From: Filimonas lacunae
Lineage (GTDB): Bacteria; Bacteroidota; Bacteroidia; Chitinophagales; Chitinophagaceae
Length of the DNA stretch: 64,000 bases
Assembly (NCBI RefSeq): GCF_002355595.1
Contig: NZ_AP017422.1
Location: 3,782,001-3,846,000 of the forward strand
Direction of reading: 5' to 3'
A model generated the notes under the pieces. That model saw only the letters and a program-made list of their open reading frames with translations. It was not told where the DNA came from and did no database searches. Below are positions 54,513-62,602 of the stretch, piece after piece. The position numbers and the translations under genes were made by a program. The first letter of the stretch is position 1; every line of letters begins with the position of its first letter.

Positions 54513-56621
54513 TTATATAATGGGGAAAATGGTATCCAGCTGCCTCATATCATTAACCGGATCGTGGTTCCCGAATCCTCCAAAACGGACATTATTATCA
54601 CTTTCCGCTACAGGCACAGCAGCGTCAGCAGGATTTATTCGCCCGAAACCATTATCATTTTTCTTGCCCGGGTTAGCAGCAAGCCAATTTAAATATGCCT
54701 TTCGGCCTTCATGCAACATCACCAGCAAATCACTGGCTGTTGTTTTAGGTACCTGGGCAACTTCCCAATTTACCAGTGAAGCTGGTGGCCTGTTTGCTGC
54801 CAATGGCGGTATTGCATTTGCAGCTCCTGTCCAGCGATACTGTTTAAACTTCTTTATCCTTAAAGGACGGACAAGTCCATTGATAGTAATATTAATTACA
54901 GTATCCCCTCCTTCCTGAACAATATCATAATCTGCATTGGCAAGTAAAAAAGCTCTTAATTTTCCTTCATCATGCCCACCACCAATTCCCTTTGCCTTAA
55001 ACTCCTTATCATTTTTCTCTGGTTTAATCATATGCTCAATGAGCGAAGGGGTAATCACTCTTACACCCGTTGTAGCAATATCCTGTGCAGCATTAAAGCC
55101 GGCTGCACCTGATTCATCCTCAAATTTTTTATGTAATACATGCGATTCTGTTTTAAACTTTAAATCATCAACGTCTGACGAATTACCTAGTTCCTGTTTA
55201 AATAGGTTATGCTTTGCATCATTATCTAGATGCATTTCCTTAACCATTGTGTCTAGTCGCTCTGTAATCAATCTAAGTTTATAAGCAGAACCTTCACTAG
55301 CTGCACTAGCAACATAACGTTTTTTTTCTTCTGTATACACTTTGTAAACCTCTTTAAACAGGCCTATTCTTTCTTTGTCGTTTTCACTTAATGGAGCCAA
55401 AGCATTTCCTCCTGGCACCAATACACGATTACCAGCTACATTTTTATAAGCGCGAAAATCAAATGCCAGTTGATTAATAATTATCTCCTGATACAATTTC
55501 TGCTGCGTTGCAGGCACAACAGCATTATTAACAGTAATGGTTACTGTATTTGCGTTGAAAGCTGTGTTTAAGGTAAATGCTAATGGATTAGCATTAGTTG
55601 TTACTATATTTATATCCCATTTAACGTCTGGCTGCCCATCAGATATATAAGTAAAAGTCCATTTACTGGCATCATTCCGGTCAATATCATCTCCAAACAA
55701 CAACTGTGTGCTCCCGGTTCTTTCTTTCATTTTTCCTAGCCGCTCAGTTATTACATCGGCAGATTTTCTTCCCGTCAATAATTCATCTGCCGTAAAATAT
55801 TCGTTCCGTTCATCTGACGCATCTTTTATCATCTTTTTTTCAGCGTCTTTTAATTCATTATACTTCGTGTAGAAAAAAGACAGCCTAATATTGTCTAAAG
55901 GAGCAACGAGATTTTTTTTCATATTAGCAGGCTCATTGGCTACCAGTGCAATAAGCTGGTCTGATAGCGGCAACGGAACATTTCTGTTCTTCAATAAATT
56001 ATATCGAGGAGCCGCATCTGCATTAGCTTTTGTAATTTTTTCGATAGTAGTTTTTAATCCTTCTCCAGCTGTAGCCTTAGTTCCCAATTCCTCTTCCGCA
56101 TCTTTTTTCAGTTTGGTTTCCTCTGCTTTTTTAATTTTATCATACTTTGTCCTGAACCTATCCTGCTTTCCTTTACTAAACTGCCCATCAAGCTCATCTT
56201 TAATAGTGAAAACATCGTTGAGATATAGCGTTCTCAATTCTGTAGTTTTAGGCGCAGGAATATTTTCACTTTGGCATAAAGCAAAACCAATGTTTAAATC
56301 ATTATAAGCTTTTTTAAAATAGGCTATTGAGGCATCCAGATTAGCCATGTAGTTTGTTGTCACGGTGGATTTAAACAATTGCCCAATAGGTAAATCTTCA
56401 GTCAGCTGCAACTGCGCAACATTATTAACACGCCCCGCTATAGCAGCTCCGGGATGCACCAACCGGGCTTGTACAGGAAAAGAGGGGTTTTCCTTTAATA
56501 TTTCGAATGGATTGGCAGTAGCTTCTTTTTTTTGAAGCAAGGCCATGGGGTTATGCGAGTAACCTCCCGCACTGGCAATAGCATCTTGCCTGGCGGGTTT
56601 GCTGTTCAGGATCGTTTTCAT
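54513..56621 (-). CDS. Large toxin-like protein with EndoU-like C-terminal region
   Basis: A 702-aa protein with no signal peptide or membrane helix. The N-terminus (NPMALLQKKEATANPFEILKE and later VNNVAQLQLTEDLPIGQ) recalls leader segments of proteins loaded into extracellular contractile injection systems. Residues about 110-530 are lysine-rich, alpha-helical and AT-rich in codon use. The last 160 residues have GIGGGHDEGKL (His550), WTGAANAIPP, ASDLLVMLHEGRKAYLNWL and the end DTIFPI, reminiscent of bacterial EndoU RNase domains (GGGH, T-x-[FY]-P). No clear immunity gene is adjacent. Family assignment is tentative. Confidence 0.5.
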   Translation of the reverse strand: MKTILNSKPARQDAIASAGGYSHNPMALLQKKEATANPFEILKENPSFPVQARLVHPGAAIAGRVNNVAQLQLTEDLPIGQLFKSTVTTNYMANLDASIAYFKKAYNDLNIGFALCQSENIPAPKTTELRTLYLNDVFTIKDELDGQFSKGKQDRFRTKYDKIKKAEETKLKKDAEEELGTKATAGEGLKTTIEKITKANADAAPRYNLLKNRNVPLPLSDQLIALVANEPANMKKNLVAPLDNIRLSFFYTKYNELKDAEKKMIKDASDERNEYFTADELLTGRKSADVITERLGKMKERTGSTQLLFGDDIDRNDASKWTFTYISDGQPDVKWDINIVTTNANPLAFTLNTAFNANTVTITVNNAVVPATQQKLYQEIIINQLAFDFRAYKNVAGNRVLVPGGNALAPLSENDKERIGLFKEVYKVYTEEKKRYVASAASEGSAYKLRLITERLDTMVKEMHLDNDAKHNLFKQELGNSSDVDDLKFKTESHVLHKKFEDESGAAGFNAAQDIATTGVRVITPSLIEHMIKPEKNDKEFKAKGIGGGHDEGKLRAFLLANADYDIVQEGGDTVINITINGLVRPLRIKKFKQYRWTGAANAIPPLAANRPPASLVNWEVAQVPKTTASDLLVMLHEGRKAYLNWLAANPGKKNDNGFGRINPADAAVPVAESDNNVRFGGFGNHDPVNDMRQLDTIFPII

Positions 56622-56728
56622 CAGTTTTTTATGCAGAATTTCCAGATAAAAATAGAACGCATTCCCTATACAGTAGATAGAAGCTATACCCGAAAAGGGT
56701 TTATTCCCTAAAACAGTGCTTTTTGATC

Positions 56729-57088
56729 CTATTCGTAGGTAATAAATACCGAATGCCGGGTAACGGGTATCAGATTACGGGTACGATGTCCTTTCCCTTC
56801 CGTATCTTCCACTTTAATCACCTCACCGGCATTAAACACCCGTTTCTCGCCCAACGAAGTTTCAATTTCAATACTGCCATCCAGCAACACAATAAACTGC
56901 TTCTGCGGTGCATTATGAAAATCAAAATCATACGTAGGTGGCACGGTACGGAAAATGAGCGATTTCACCTGCACCTGTTCAGACAAGGAACCTATGGCCC
57001 CTTTATCTGTCAGCGGATATTCATCTTCTGCAAAATGACTTTCCCCGGCTGCATCATGGTATACTCTGGTTACCCGAAAAGTGTTCAT
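56729..57088 (-). CDS. Cupin-domain protein
   Basis: A 119-aa single-domain cupin: SLIFRTVPPTYDFDFHNAPQ, KQFIVLLDGSIEIETSLGEK, FNAGEVIKVEDTEGKGHRTR. The first histidine and a Gln replace the usual HxH pattern, so metal binding may differ. Probably a small sugar- or ligand-binding protein; no operon partners. Confidence 0.8.
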   Translation of the reverse strand: MNTFRVTRVYHDAAGESHFAEDEYPLTDKGAIGSLSEQVQVKSLIFRTVPPTYDFDFHNAPQKQFIVLLDGSIEIETSLGEKRVFNAGEVIKVEDTEGKGHRTRNLIPVTRHSVFITYE

Positions 57089-57263
57089 ATAATAGATTTA
57101 CTGGTTCGGTATCAAAGCTACTTAACAGGTACTACACGCTGCTTAACCTACATTAAGAATCTTTATTACCCGGTGCAATAAAAAACGGCAACTTTAACAT
57201 CAACCTTAACGATATACCTATAGAAACCTACAGACAACTGGCAACGTTTTTATGATACAATAG

Positions 57264-57337
57264 TTGGCGTTATCGGATTTGAACCGATGACCTTGTGCGT
57301 ATAAGGCACCTGCTCTAACCTGCTGAGCTAAACGCCA
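57264..57337 (-). tRNA. trnI: tRNA-Ile with anticodon UAU (copy 1)
   Basis: 74-nt cloverleaf: acceptor TGGCGTT/AACGCCA, D-arm GCTC/GAGC with GG in the loop, anticodon stem GGTGC/GCACA around CTTATAC, T-arm ATCGG-TTCAAAT-CCGAT, discriminator A; CCA not encoded. The anticodon is TAT, reading AUA. The body resembles tRNA-Ile2, which in most bacteria has CAU modified by TilS. Position 27-43 is a G-A mismatch. Confidence 0.85.
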
Positions 57338-57347
57338 GTAATAACAG

Positions 57348-57423
57348 AGAGCATGACCGGAATTGAACCGGTGTTACAATAGTTTTGCAGACTATCCCCG
57401 CTACCAACATTGGGTACACACTC
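57348..57423 (-). tRNA. trnC: tRNA-Cys (GCA)
   Basis: 76 nt: acceptor GAGTGTG/CATGCTC with two G-U pairs, discriminator T as expected for Cys, anticodon stem ATAGT/ACTAT around CTGCAAA, T-arm ACCGG-TTCAATT-CCGGT. Lies 10 nt from copy 1 and 17 nt from copy 2 of the Ile(UAU) gene. Confidence 0.88.
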
Positions 57424-57440
57424 TTTCAGACATACAATAG

Positions 57441-57514
57441 TTGACGTTATCGGACTTGAACCGATGACCTTGTGCGTATAAGGCACCTGCTCTAACCAGC
57501 TGAGCTAAACGTCA
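57441..57514 (-). tRNA. trnI: tRNA-Ile with anticodon UAU (copy 2)
   Basis: Same structure as copy 1. Acceptor pair 3-70 is A-T instead of G-C, a compensatory change (TGACGTT/AACGTCA); D-loop CTGG in place of CAGG; T-loop TTCAAGT. Anticodon loop CTTATAC is identical. Confidence 0.85.
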
Positions 57515-57557
57515 GTAGTTACAGTGTAACAGAATAACAATAAAATGATGGAAATAA

Positions 57558-57740
57558 AAAACCCTCGTGCCTGTAATGCCGAGGGTTCTAAAGAATTGTA
57601 ATGATATTAGCATCATATCAAACCATCGGCGGCTTTACAGCATCCTATGACTTGTATATTTGCTATGTTTATGATCGGTAACACTTGTTAATTATTATGC
57701 AGCAAATGTATAATATTATTTATTTAGCGACCAAATATTT
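57558..57740 (-). ncRNA. Candidate small RNA with promoter and terminator
   Basis: On the minus strand a Bacteroidota-like promoter (TTTG, 21 nt, TACATTTG) spans 57703-57735, overlapping the end of the MFS gene. About 140 nt downstream a clear terminator (AACCCTCG ... CGAGGGTT, then TTTTTTATTT) ends at about 57554. No ORF of size lies between. It may be an sRNA or only the 3' UTR of the transporter gene; the promoter is the only sign for the former. Confidence 0.3.
57560..57587 (-). terminator. Intrinsic terminator upstream of the tRNA cluster
   Basis: AACCCTCG, 12-base loop, CGAGGGTT; T-run on the minus strand. It separates the tRNA cluster from transcription entering from the MFS gene. Confidence 0.75.
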
Positions 57741-58928
57741 TTCTTTCTTTTTATAAATAGCCATACCCACAGTGCCTACCAGCAACACAGAGATACATAT
57801 GTAACGCCATACAATATCTTCCTGTGTAGCTATCTTACCCGTAATAGAAATAACATAACTGGCCAGTGAAGTGATCAGGTATACCAGCCCTCCCATTAAG
57901 CCACTGGTCATGCCCGCATGTTGTGGAAAAAACAACAGGCTGGTGGTAAAGTTAACAGTATACAAAAAGCCCGAACAGATATGAATAATAAAAGCAAACA
58001 ACATAAAGCACCACAGTTGCTGAGAATAAACAGATATTGCCAGCAACACCACAATTAAAGCCAATTGCAGCATAGCAGCCCCCATTACTTTTTTGTTAAA
58101 CTCCAGCGCAATAAGCCGCTTGGCAACAATACCGCCTATCATCCACGAAAAGCCCAACATTAATGTACAATACCCAATCACCACCGAACTAAAGTGAAAA
58201 CTATTGGCTATTACAAACGGGCCGGAGATGTTAAACACCATCACTACAGAATACGCCAATCCCAAAGTAATAATACCCAGCAAAAACACCGGGTTACCCA
58301 GCATCATTGCATAGTTTTTTTTAATGGTAGTGATATGAAAAGGCTTACGCGTAGCAAGCGTTTCACCACTATATATCAACTCAAACACCAGCATCAGCAA
58401 AGCATAGATAGCCAGAAAGTAAAAGTTACTTTGCCAGCCAAACAGCTTTTGCAAAAAGCCACCCAGGAAAGGCGCTACAATAGGCCCCAACGACCAGGTG
58501 ATGGTAAAAAAACTCAGATAATGCTTCAATTTATCCCCCGTATATAAGTCCACAAAAAAAGCCCGTTTACCCACCACCACAAATGCCACGGCAATCCCCT
58601 GCAACACACGCAGCAAACAAATTAACCTTACATCCCTGGTTAGCCCTATCACCATGCTGGATAACACCAACGCTACCAGCGCATACATAGCAGGCTTAAA
58701 CCGGCCAATACTATCCAACAGGCTGCCCACAAACAATTGCGATATACCATAACTTAAAAAGAAACAGGTTAGGGTTAACTGTATGTTCTTTTCGGCTACT
58801 TCCAGGCTTTTAGCCATGTCGGGAAAAGAGGGCAAATAAATATCCGTAACAAACCCCGATAAGGGTATGGAAATAAAAGCCAGTATAGTAGCTATCTTCT
58901 TCCTTTTTTCTGACGCACTTTGTAACAT
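57720..58928 (-). CDS. Bcr/CflA-family multidrug MFS transporter
   Basis: 402 aa from the ATG at 58928; the frame opens earlier (59039) but those residues have no transporter features. It starts KKIATILAFISIPLSGFVTD then IYLPSFPDMAKSL, a hallmark of the Bcr/CflA (TIGR00710-like) family, followed by SLLDSIGRFKPAM at loop 2-3. Twelve helices. Proton-driven export of small toxic compounds is the family role. The region between it and the tRNAs carries the candidate sRNA. Confidence 0.92.
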   Translation of the reverse strand: MLQSASEKRKKIATILAFISIPLSGFVTDIYLPSFPDMAKSLEVAEKNIQLTLTCFFLSYGISQLFVGSLLDSIGRFKPAMYALVALVLSSMVIGLTRDVRLICLLRVLQGIAVAFVVVGKRAFFVDLYTGDKLKHYLSFFTITWSLGPIVAPFLGGFLQKLFGWQSNFYFLAIYALLMLVFELIYSGETLATRKPFHITTIKKNYAMMLGNPVFLLGIITLGLAYSVVMVFNISGPFVIANSFHFSSVVIGYCTLMLGFSWMIGGIVAKRLIALEFNKKVMGAAMLQLALIVVLLAISVYSQQLWCFMLFAFIIHICSGFLYTVNFTTSLLFFPQHAGMTSGLMGGLVYLITSLASYVISITGKIATQEDIVWRYICISVLLVGTVGMAIYKKKEKYLVAK

Positions 58929-59135
58929 AATTCCTTGCTTAAATAATACGGCAAAGTTAAAACGCATCACGCCACCACTGTTTAGAAAATTCAAACTCAA
59001 TCTTGTAACATTCAAAGAATGGTCACTTTTATGGCTCAAAACATTTTTTTGTTAATCACACCAACACATGTATATATTGCATAATCTTTGCACAACCCTA
59101 TTAACTTGTAAAGCAGTACCTGTAAAAAACCATAC

Positions 59136-60116
59136 ATGAAGCTACCTTTTATTGAAACTATCGCCTGGGTGGAACATAGCCCAAACCTTCTCATGTGGAA
59201 GTTTCCCGATGAAGACTGTGAAATTAAGAACGGCGCAAAACTTACCGTACGGGAATCGGAAAAAGCATTGTTATTGAATGAAGGTCAGCTGGCAGACGTA
59301 TTTGAACCCGGCTTACATACGCTCAGCACCGCCAACATTCCTTTACTCACCAGGCTAAAAAGCTGGAAACATGGCTTTGAAAGCCCTTTTAAGGCCGATG
59401 TATATTTCTTTTCTACCAAGCAATTCGTAAATCTGAAATGGGGCACTCCAGCGCCTGTATTAATGCGCGATGCCCAGTTTGGCCAGGTGCGTATACGTGC
59501 CTTTGGCACCTACAATGTGCGCATTACCGATGTGGCTAAGTTTTTTAAAGAATATGCTGGTACCTACCCTGCGCTAAGCGTTCATGAATTACAGATGCAA
59601 CTGCGCGATTTTATTGCGCCCACTTTTGCCGAGGTACTGGCACAGGCCAACTTGCCTGTGGTGGATGTTGCCGGTAATCTTACATCGGTAAACCAGAAAA
59701 TAAAACCTTTAATACAACCTTACTTTGATGCCTTTGGTATAGAAGTAACAGAGTTTGTTATCAGCAGTGTTACACTGCCGGAAGAAGTGCTGAAATACTA
59801 CGACCAGGTAACCGGTATGAACATGGTTACCGATATGGATAAGTTTGCGAAATTCAATGCCGCCAATGCCGTTGGCGAAAAAGGCAGCGCTTTAAACGAC
59901 GCCACCCTGCAGGGGGCAGCGATGGCAGCCATGGTGCAGGCATCGATAGCAGCACAACAGGCACAAGCCCCTGCTACAGCTGCACCACAACCCGCAGCTG
60001 CTCCTGTAGATGACCTTACCGCCAAGCTGGTGAAACTGAAAAGCCTGTTCGAGAATCAACTGATAGATGAGCAGGAATATAAAGCAAGAAAAGCCGTATT
60101 ACTGGAAAACCTATAA
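59136..60116 (+). CDS. SPFH/Band-7 family (YdjI-like) protein with SHOCT tail
   Basis: A 326-aa cytosolic protein without membrane helix. The first 240 aa are a Band_7_1-type SPFH domain: MKLPFIETIAWVEHSPNLL, KALLLNEGQLADVFEPGLHT, VRIRAFGTYNVRI, FGIEVTEFVISSVTLPEEV. An Ala/Gln-rich linker follows (AAQQAQAPATAAPQPAAAP), then a SHOCT-like tail (DDLTAKLVKLKSLFENQLID, EQEYKARKAVLL). Bacillus YdjI, encoded with PspA, is the nearest named relative I recall. First gene of a four-gene operon (3 nt to the next). Confidence 0.88.
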   Translation: MKLPFIETIAWVEHSPNLLMWKFPDEDCEIKNGAKLTVRESEKALLLNEGQLADVFEPGLHTLSTANIPLLTRLKSWKHGFESPFKADVYFFSTKQFVNLKWGTPAPVLMRDAQFGQVRIRAFGTYNVRITDVAKFFKEYAGTYPALSVHELQMQLRDFIAPTFAEVLAQANLPVVDVAGNLTSVNQKIKPLIQPYFDAFGIEVTEFVISSVTLPEEVLKYYDQVTGMNMVTDMDKFAKFNAANAVGEKGSALNDATLQGAAMAAMVQASIAAQQAQAPATAAPQPAAAPVDDLTAKLVKLKSLFENQLIDEQEYKARKAVLLENL

Positions 60117-60119
60117 CAC

Positions 60120-60365
60120 ATGAACCCGGAAGAAAAACCACTGTCGTTTGTAGAACGCATGAAACAACGTGCGGTAAATCAGCAAAACTATGGCGGCACC
60201 GCCACACCCACCGAAGCAGGCACCGTGCAGGCTGCTTGTCCTAACTGTGGCGCAGGTCGCACTAAGGATGATGGCCTTACCAAATGCGGTTACTGCGGCC
60301 ATGTATTCATTCATACCGAGCTTACCGACGGCAAATACATTCAAAAAGAAGACAATTCCCTATAA
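60120..60365 (+). CDS. Small zinc-ribbon protein
   Basis: An 81-aa protein. Residues about 38-60 hold two CxxC pairs (CPNCGAG ... CGYCGHVF), a zinc ribbon. The N-terminus (LSFVERMKQRAVNQQNYGG) is basic and helical. Start ATG overlaps the end of the SPFH gene region by context (3-nt gap), 18 nt before the next gene. Probably an adaptor within a four-protein complex. Confidence 0.75.
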   Translation: MNPEEKPLSFVERMKQRAVNQQNYGGTATPTEAGTVQAACPNCGAGRTKDDGLTKCGYCGHVFIHTELTDGKYIQKEDNSL

Positions 60366-60383
60366 CAATACCCACTATCACAC

Positions 60384-61304
60384 ATGCAGGACTTAATGCA
60401 GCAGCTGAGCGATACCGAACAGCGCCTGAATGCCTTTTTACAGAAACTGGACCAACGCGCCGATGAACTATTAGAAGGTTACCTGGCAGAAGCCCCGGCT
60501 ATTATTGCGGGTGATGACCAGTACGGACAATCTATGTACCGTTTTACCAATGCCACCCGCGGACAAATACAAACCCTGCGTCAGAAAGCAGACGATGTGC
60601 GGCAAAAGCAGATAAGGCCATTGTACGAATCCTACGCCACCAGCGCCAACTTTGGCACGCCGGTGTACTCTACCGTGCAAGACTGGTTTAACCGTTGCAC
60701 AGACACCCTGAATGCATGGGAAGACAACCTGTTCAACCGCATGGATACCGCTATTGAAAAAGCCGAATGGAAAGACTATGAAGTAGTGTTCAGCAACCTG
60801 ATGAACAACTACCATCAGCAAAAGGAAAATGTGCATTGCAAGCAATGCGGAGCTAAGCTTACCATAGAGGGCGTTTATTATTACAGCACTTACATACCCT
60901 GTAATTTCTGTAACACGCAAAACATATTCGACCCCGGCACCAGCGCACGCGAACTGGAGCATACCGCCCGCCAACTGGCCGAGCAACGCTGCAAACCCAT
61001 GAAGGATGCACATGAGCAAATGAACCAGCACGAAAGGGATTTATATATGCAGGGCCACGAACTGCACCTGAGCCTGATTCATGAAAAAGACAAAAACACG
61101 ATTAACACCGTCAATAATAAAATAGCCGCCCTCGAAGCAGAACGCCAGGAAGCTATCCGCAAAGCACCGGAACTACTGGAAGCTTACTACCGCGCTATGT
61201 TTGACGAAATGACTAAACTATTACCCGACCTGAGCGAGCATAACGACAAATTCTTCTTATCCATTAAAGAAAGCTATCTACAGAAAAAATACAATCCACA
61301 ATAA
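60384..61304 (+). CDS. Coiled-coil/zinc-ribbon protein of the SPFH operon
   Basis: A 306-aa protein. Residues 1-135 and 190-306 are long charged helices (DTEQRLNAFLQKLDQRADEL; HEQMNQHERDLYMQGHELHL). Between them, about 152-180, sits a zinc ribbon (CKQCGAKL ... CNFCNTQN). No signal peptide or membrane segment. Co-transcribed with the two genes before and the DUF6620-like gene after; proposed partner of the SPFH protein. Confidence 0.75.
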   Translation: MQDLMQQLSDTEQRLNAFLQKLDQRADELLEGYLAEAPAIIAGDDQYGQSMYRFTNATRGQIQTLRQKADDVRQKQIRPLYESYATSANFGTPVYSTVQDWFNRCTDTLNAWEDNLFNRMDTAIEKAEWKDYEVVFSNLMNNYHQQKENVHCKQCGAKLTIEGVYYYSTYIPCNFCNTQNIFDPGTSARELEHTARQLAEQRCKPMKDAHEQMNQHERDLYMQGHELHLSLIHEKDKNTINTVNNKIAALEAERQEAIRKAPELLEAYYRAMFDEMTKLLPDLSEHNDKFFLSIKESYLQKKYNPQ

Positions 61305-61322
61305 CAATCTATCATTCTAGTT

Positions 61323-61892
61323 ATGTCTGAAAATCCATTATTAGCACCGATTCACGGTATCAGCCTGTACGACTATTCAGCCGGCAACGCACGCCTGGCC
61401 AACAACATTGCCCTGGAAGATGTATGCAGCGCCCTGGGCGTTGAAGTTCCGATATGGCAGGAAGCCAGCAGTCTGTGGGCACAACGTATGCAGGAAGATT
61501 CCGAGTTTATTATCGCCATGCAAATGGGCACCTACTTTTCGCAGGCCGATGAGCACCCTAAACTAGGCGCCTTAAAACCAGCAGTAAGCGCTTCCGGACA
61601 AGCTTACCTGCAACAAATGGCCAGCGACCGCTATTTCTATGAAGAATTGAATGGCGCACGTGAAGCCGCCTACGAAGCCGGTCTGGATGGTGCACAGTGG
61701 ATACTGGACAACTACGGTATTTCCCTGGGCGATTTCCAGTCTATTGCCATGCAGTGGTCAGAAGTGCAGAAAACGGACGATCATGAAACCATCCTGGCCT
61801 TCGCCAACTACCGCCTGGAAAGAAAAGAAGAATATGCCGCCCGTTTTGCAGAAGAAAACGGAGGAAATATTGCTGATGATATTGACTTCTAG
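61323..61892 (+). CDS. DUF6620-like protein, last gene of the SPFH operon
   Basis: A 189-aa acidic soluble protein (pattern LAPIHGISLYDYSAGNARLA, then NNIALEDVCSALGVE). The first part repeats small helical elements; IPHG... no catalytic motif seen. I recognise the layout as DUF6620, a family of unknown function often encoded with SPFH/zinc-ribbon genes. A very strong terminator lies directly after the stop. Confidence 0.7.
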   Translation: MSENPLLAPIHGISLYDYSAGNARLANNIALEDVCSALGVEVPIWQEASSLWAQRMQEDSEFIIAMQMGTYFSQADEHPKLGALKPAVSASGQAYLQQMASDRYFYEELNGAREAAYEAGLDGAQWILDNYGISLGDFQSIAMQWSEVQKTDDHETILAFANYRLERKEEYAARFAEENGGNIADDIDF

Positions 61893-61893
61893 T

Positions 61894-61928
61894 AAAAGCC
61901 CCCCTGGCAATGAGCCAGGGGGGCTTTT
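61894..61928 (+). terminator. Very strong intrinsic terminator
   Basis: AAAAGCCCCCCTGGC, five-base loop, GCCAGGGGGGCTTTT, two nt after the operon's last stop. 15 perfect pairs. Confidence 0.95.
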
Positions 61929-62030
61929 CAATATAACACCTTATTTTTCTAAGTACTGCTATTGATTTCCCCACTTTTGCTTCTATAGCTATCCAATCAT
62001 TAATTCCTGCCTATTAAGCCCCCTATCAAA

Positions 62031-62066
62031 TTTACAGATTTTGTAAATATTTACAGATTTTGTAAA
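62031..62066. promoter_or_regulatory. Two tandem palindromic operators
   Basis: TTTACAGATTTTGTAAA occurs twice exactly (62031-62047 and 62050-62066), 19 bp apart, each with TTTACA/TGTAAA arms. They overlap the promoter of the toxin-antitoxin-like pair, as expected for autorepression by the HTH protein. Confidence 0.8.
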
Positions 62067-62070
62067 TTTG
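62040..62070 (+). promoter_or_regulatory. Consensus Bacteroidota promoter of the GNAT/Xre pair
   Basis: TTTG (62040-62043), 19 nt, TAAATTTG (62063-62070): exact match to TTTG-N19-TAnnTTTG. Both boxes lie inside the palindromic operators. A GAGG-type ribosome site (62076-62080) is 6 nt before the ATG at 62087, unusual for this phylum. Confidence 0.75.
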
Positions 62071-62086
62071 AGAAAAGAGGGTGTTA

Positions 62087-62602
62087 ATGTATGTTGAAGA
62101 CCTAAAGACAAACGAAAAATGGGAAGTAACGGTTGACAAAATCTCTAACAAAGACTTTCCTAAAATTAAAAAAAGTGGAAAATTCGGATTTGATTGGGAT
62201 AAACACAAAAACGAGGAAGTTTATAAAATTTCAATACTTGGCACCATTGAAATTTTGGGATTAATGTGCGTAATCGACCACCCCGAACCACAATATGATT
62301 GCCTTGAAATTAAATTAATAGAAATCAACAAAGATCATCAAGGAAAAGACAAAGGATTAGATAGAATTGGCGGCAATCTCCTTGGATTTGCCGCGCTATT
62401 ATCAGACCAATATGGACATGAAGGATTTTTAGCATTAATAGTGAAAAGCAAAAGAGCCGCACTTTTTCATGAAAAATATGGTTTTCAGTATATCGGAAGT
62501 GGTGGAGGTGTAGCGGGTGAAAGAATGATGTCAGACACCATCAATTCGATAAAATTAGCCAAAGAGTATACAGATAAATCAATATCAGATGAAACCAAAT
62601 AA
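62087..62602 (+). CDS. GNAT-family acetyltransferase, putative toxin of a TA pair
   Basis: 171 aa from the ATG at 62087 (a GTG at 62081 also possible). The GNAT core runs YDCLEIKLIEINKDHQGKDKG, then HEGFLALIVKSKRAALF, and HEKYGFQYIGSGGG, the usual acetyl-CoA-binding arrangement with a Q/R-x-x-G-x-G/A variant. The gene overlaps its HTH partner by 14 nt. Low GC and lysine/asparagine-rich codons differ from neighbours, suggesting transfer. GNAT toxins of TA systems acetylate aminoacyl-tRNA; this one is not proven. Confidence 0.8.
   Translation: MYVEDLKTNEKWEVTVDKISNKDFPKIKKSGKFGFDWDKHKNEEVYKISILGTIEILGLMCVIDHPEPQYDCLEIKLIEINKDHQGKDKGLDRIGGNLLGFAALLSDQYGHEGFLALIVKSKRAALFHEKYGFQYIGSGGGVAGERMMSDTINSIKLAKEYTDKSISDETK

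Noticed and set aside
57264..57514. tRNA-like sequences as degenerate tRNA-Met or tRNA-Lys pseudogenes
   Set aside because: All stems pair well, with a compensatory change between copies; the anticodon reads UAU in both.
60120..61304. The zinc-ribbon genes as transposase or phage-derived
   Set aside because: No catalytic DDE or HUH residues; they are tightly linked to the SPFH gene and have matching composition.
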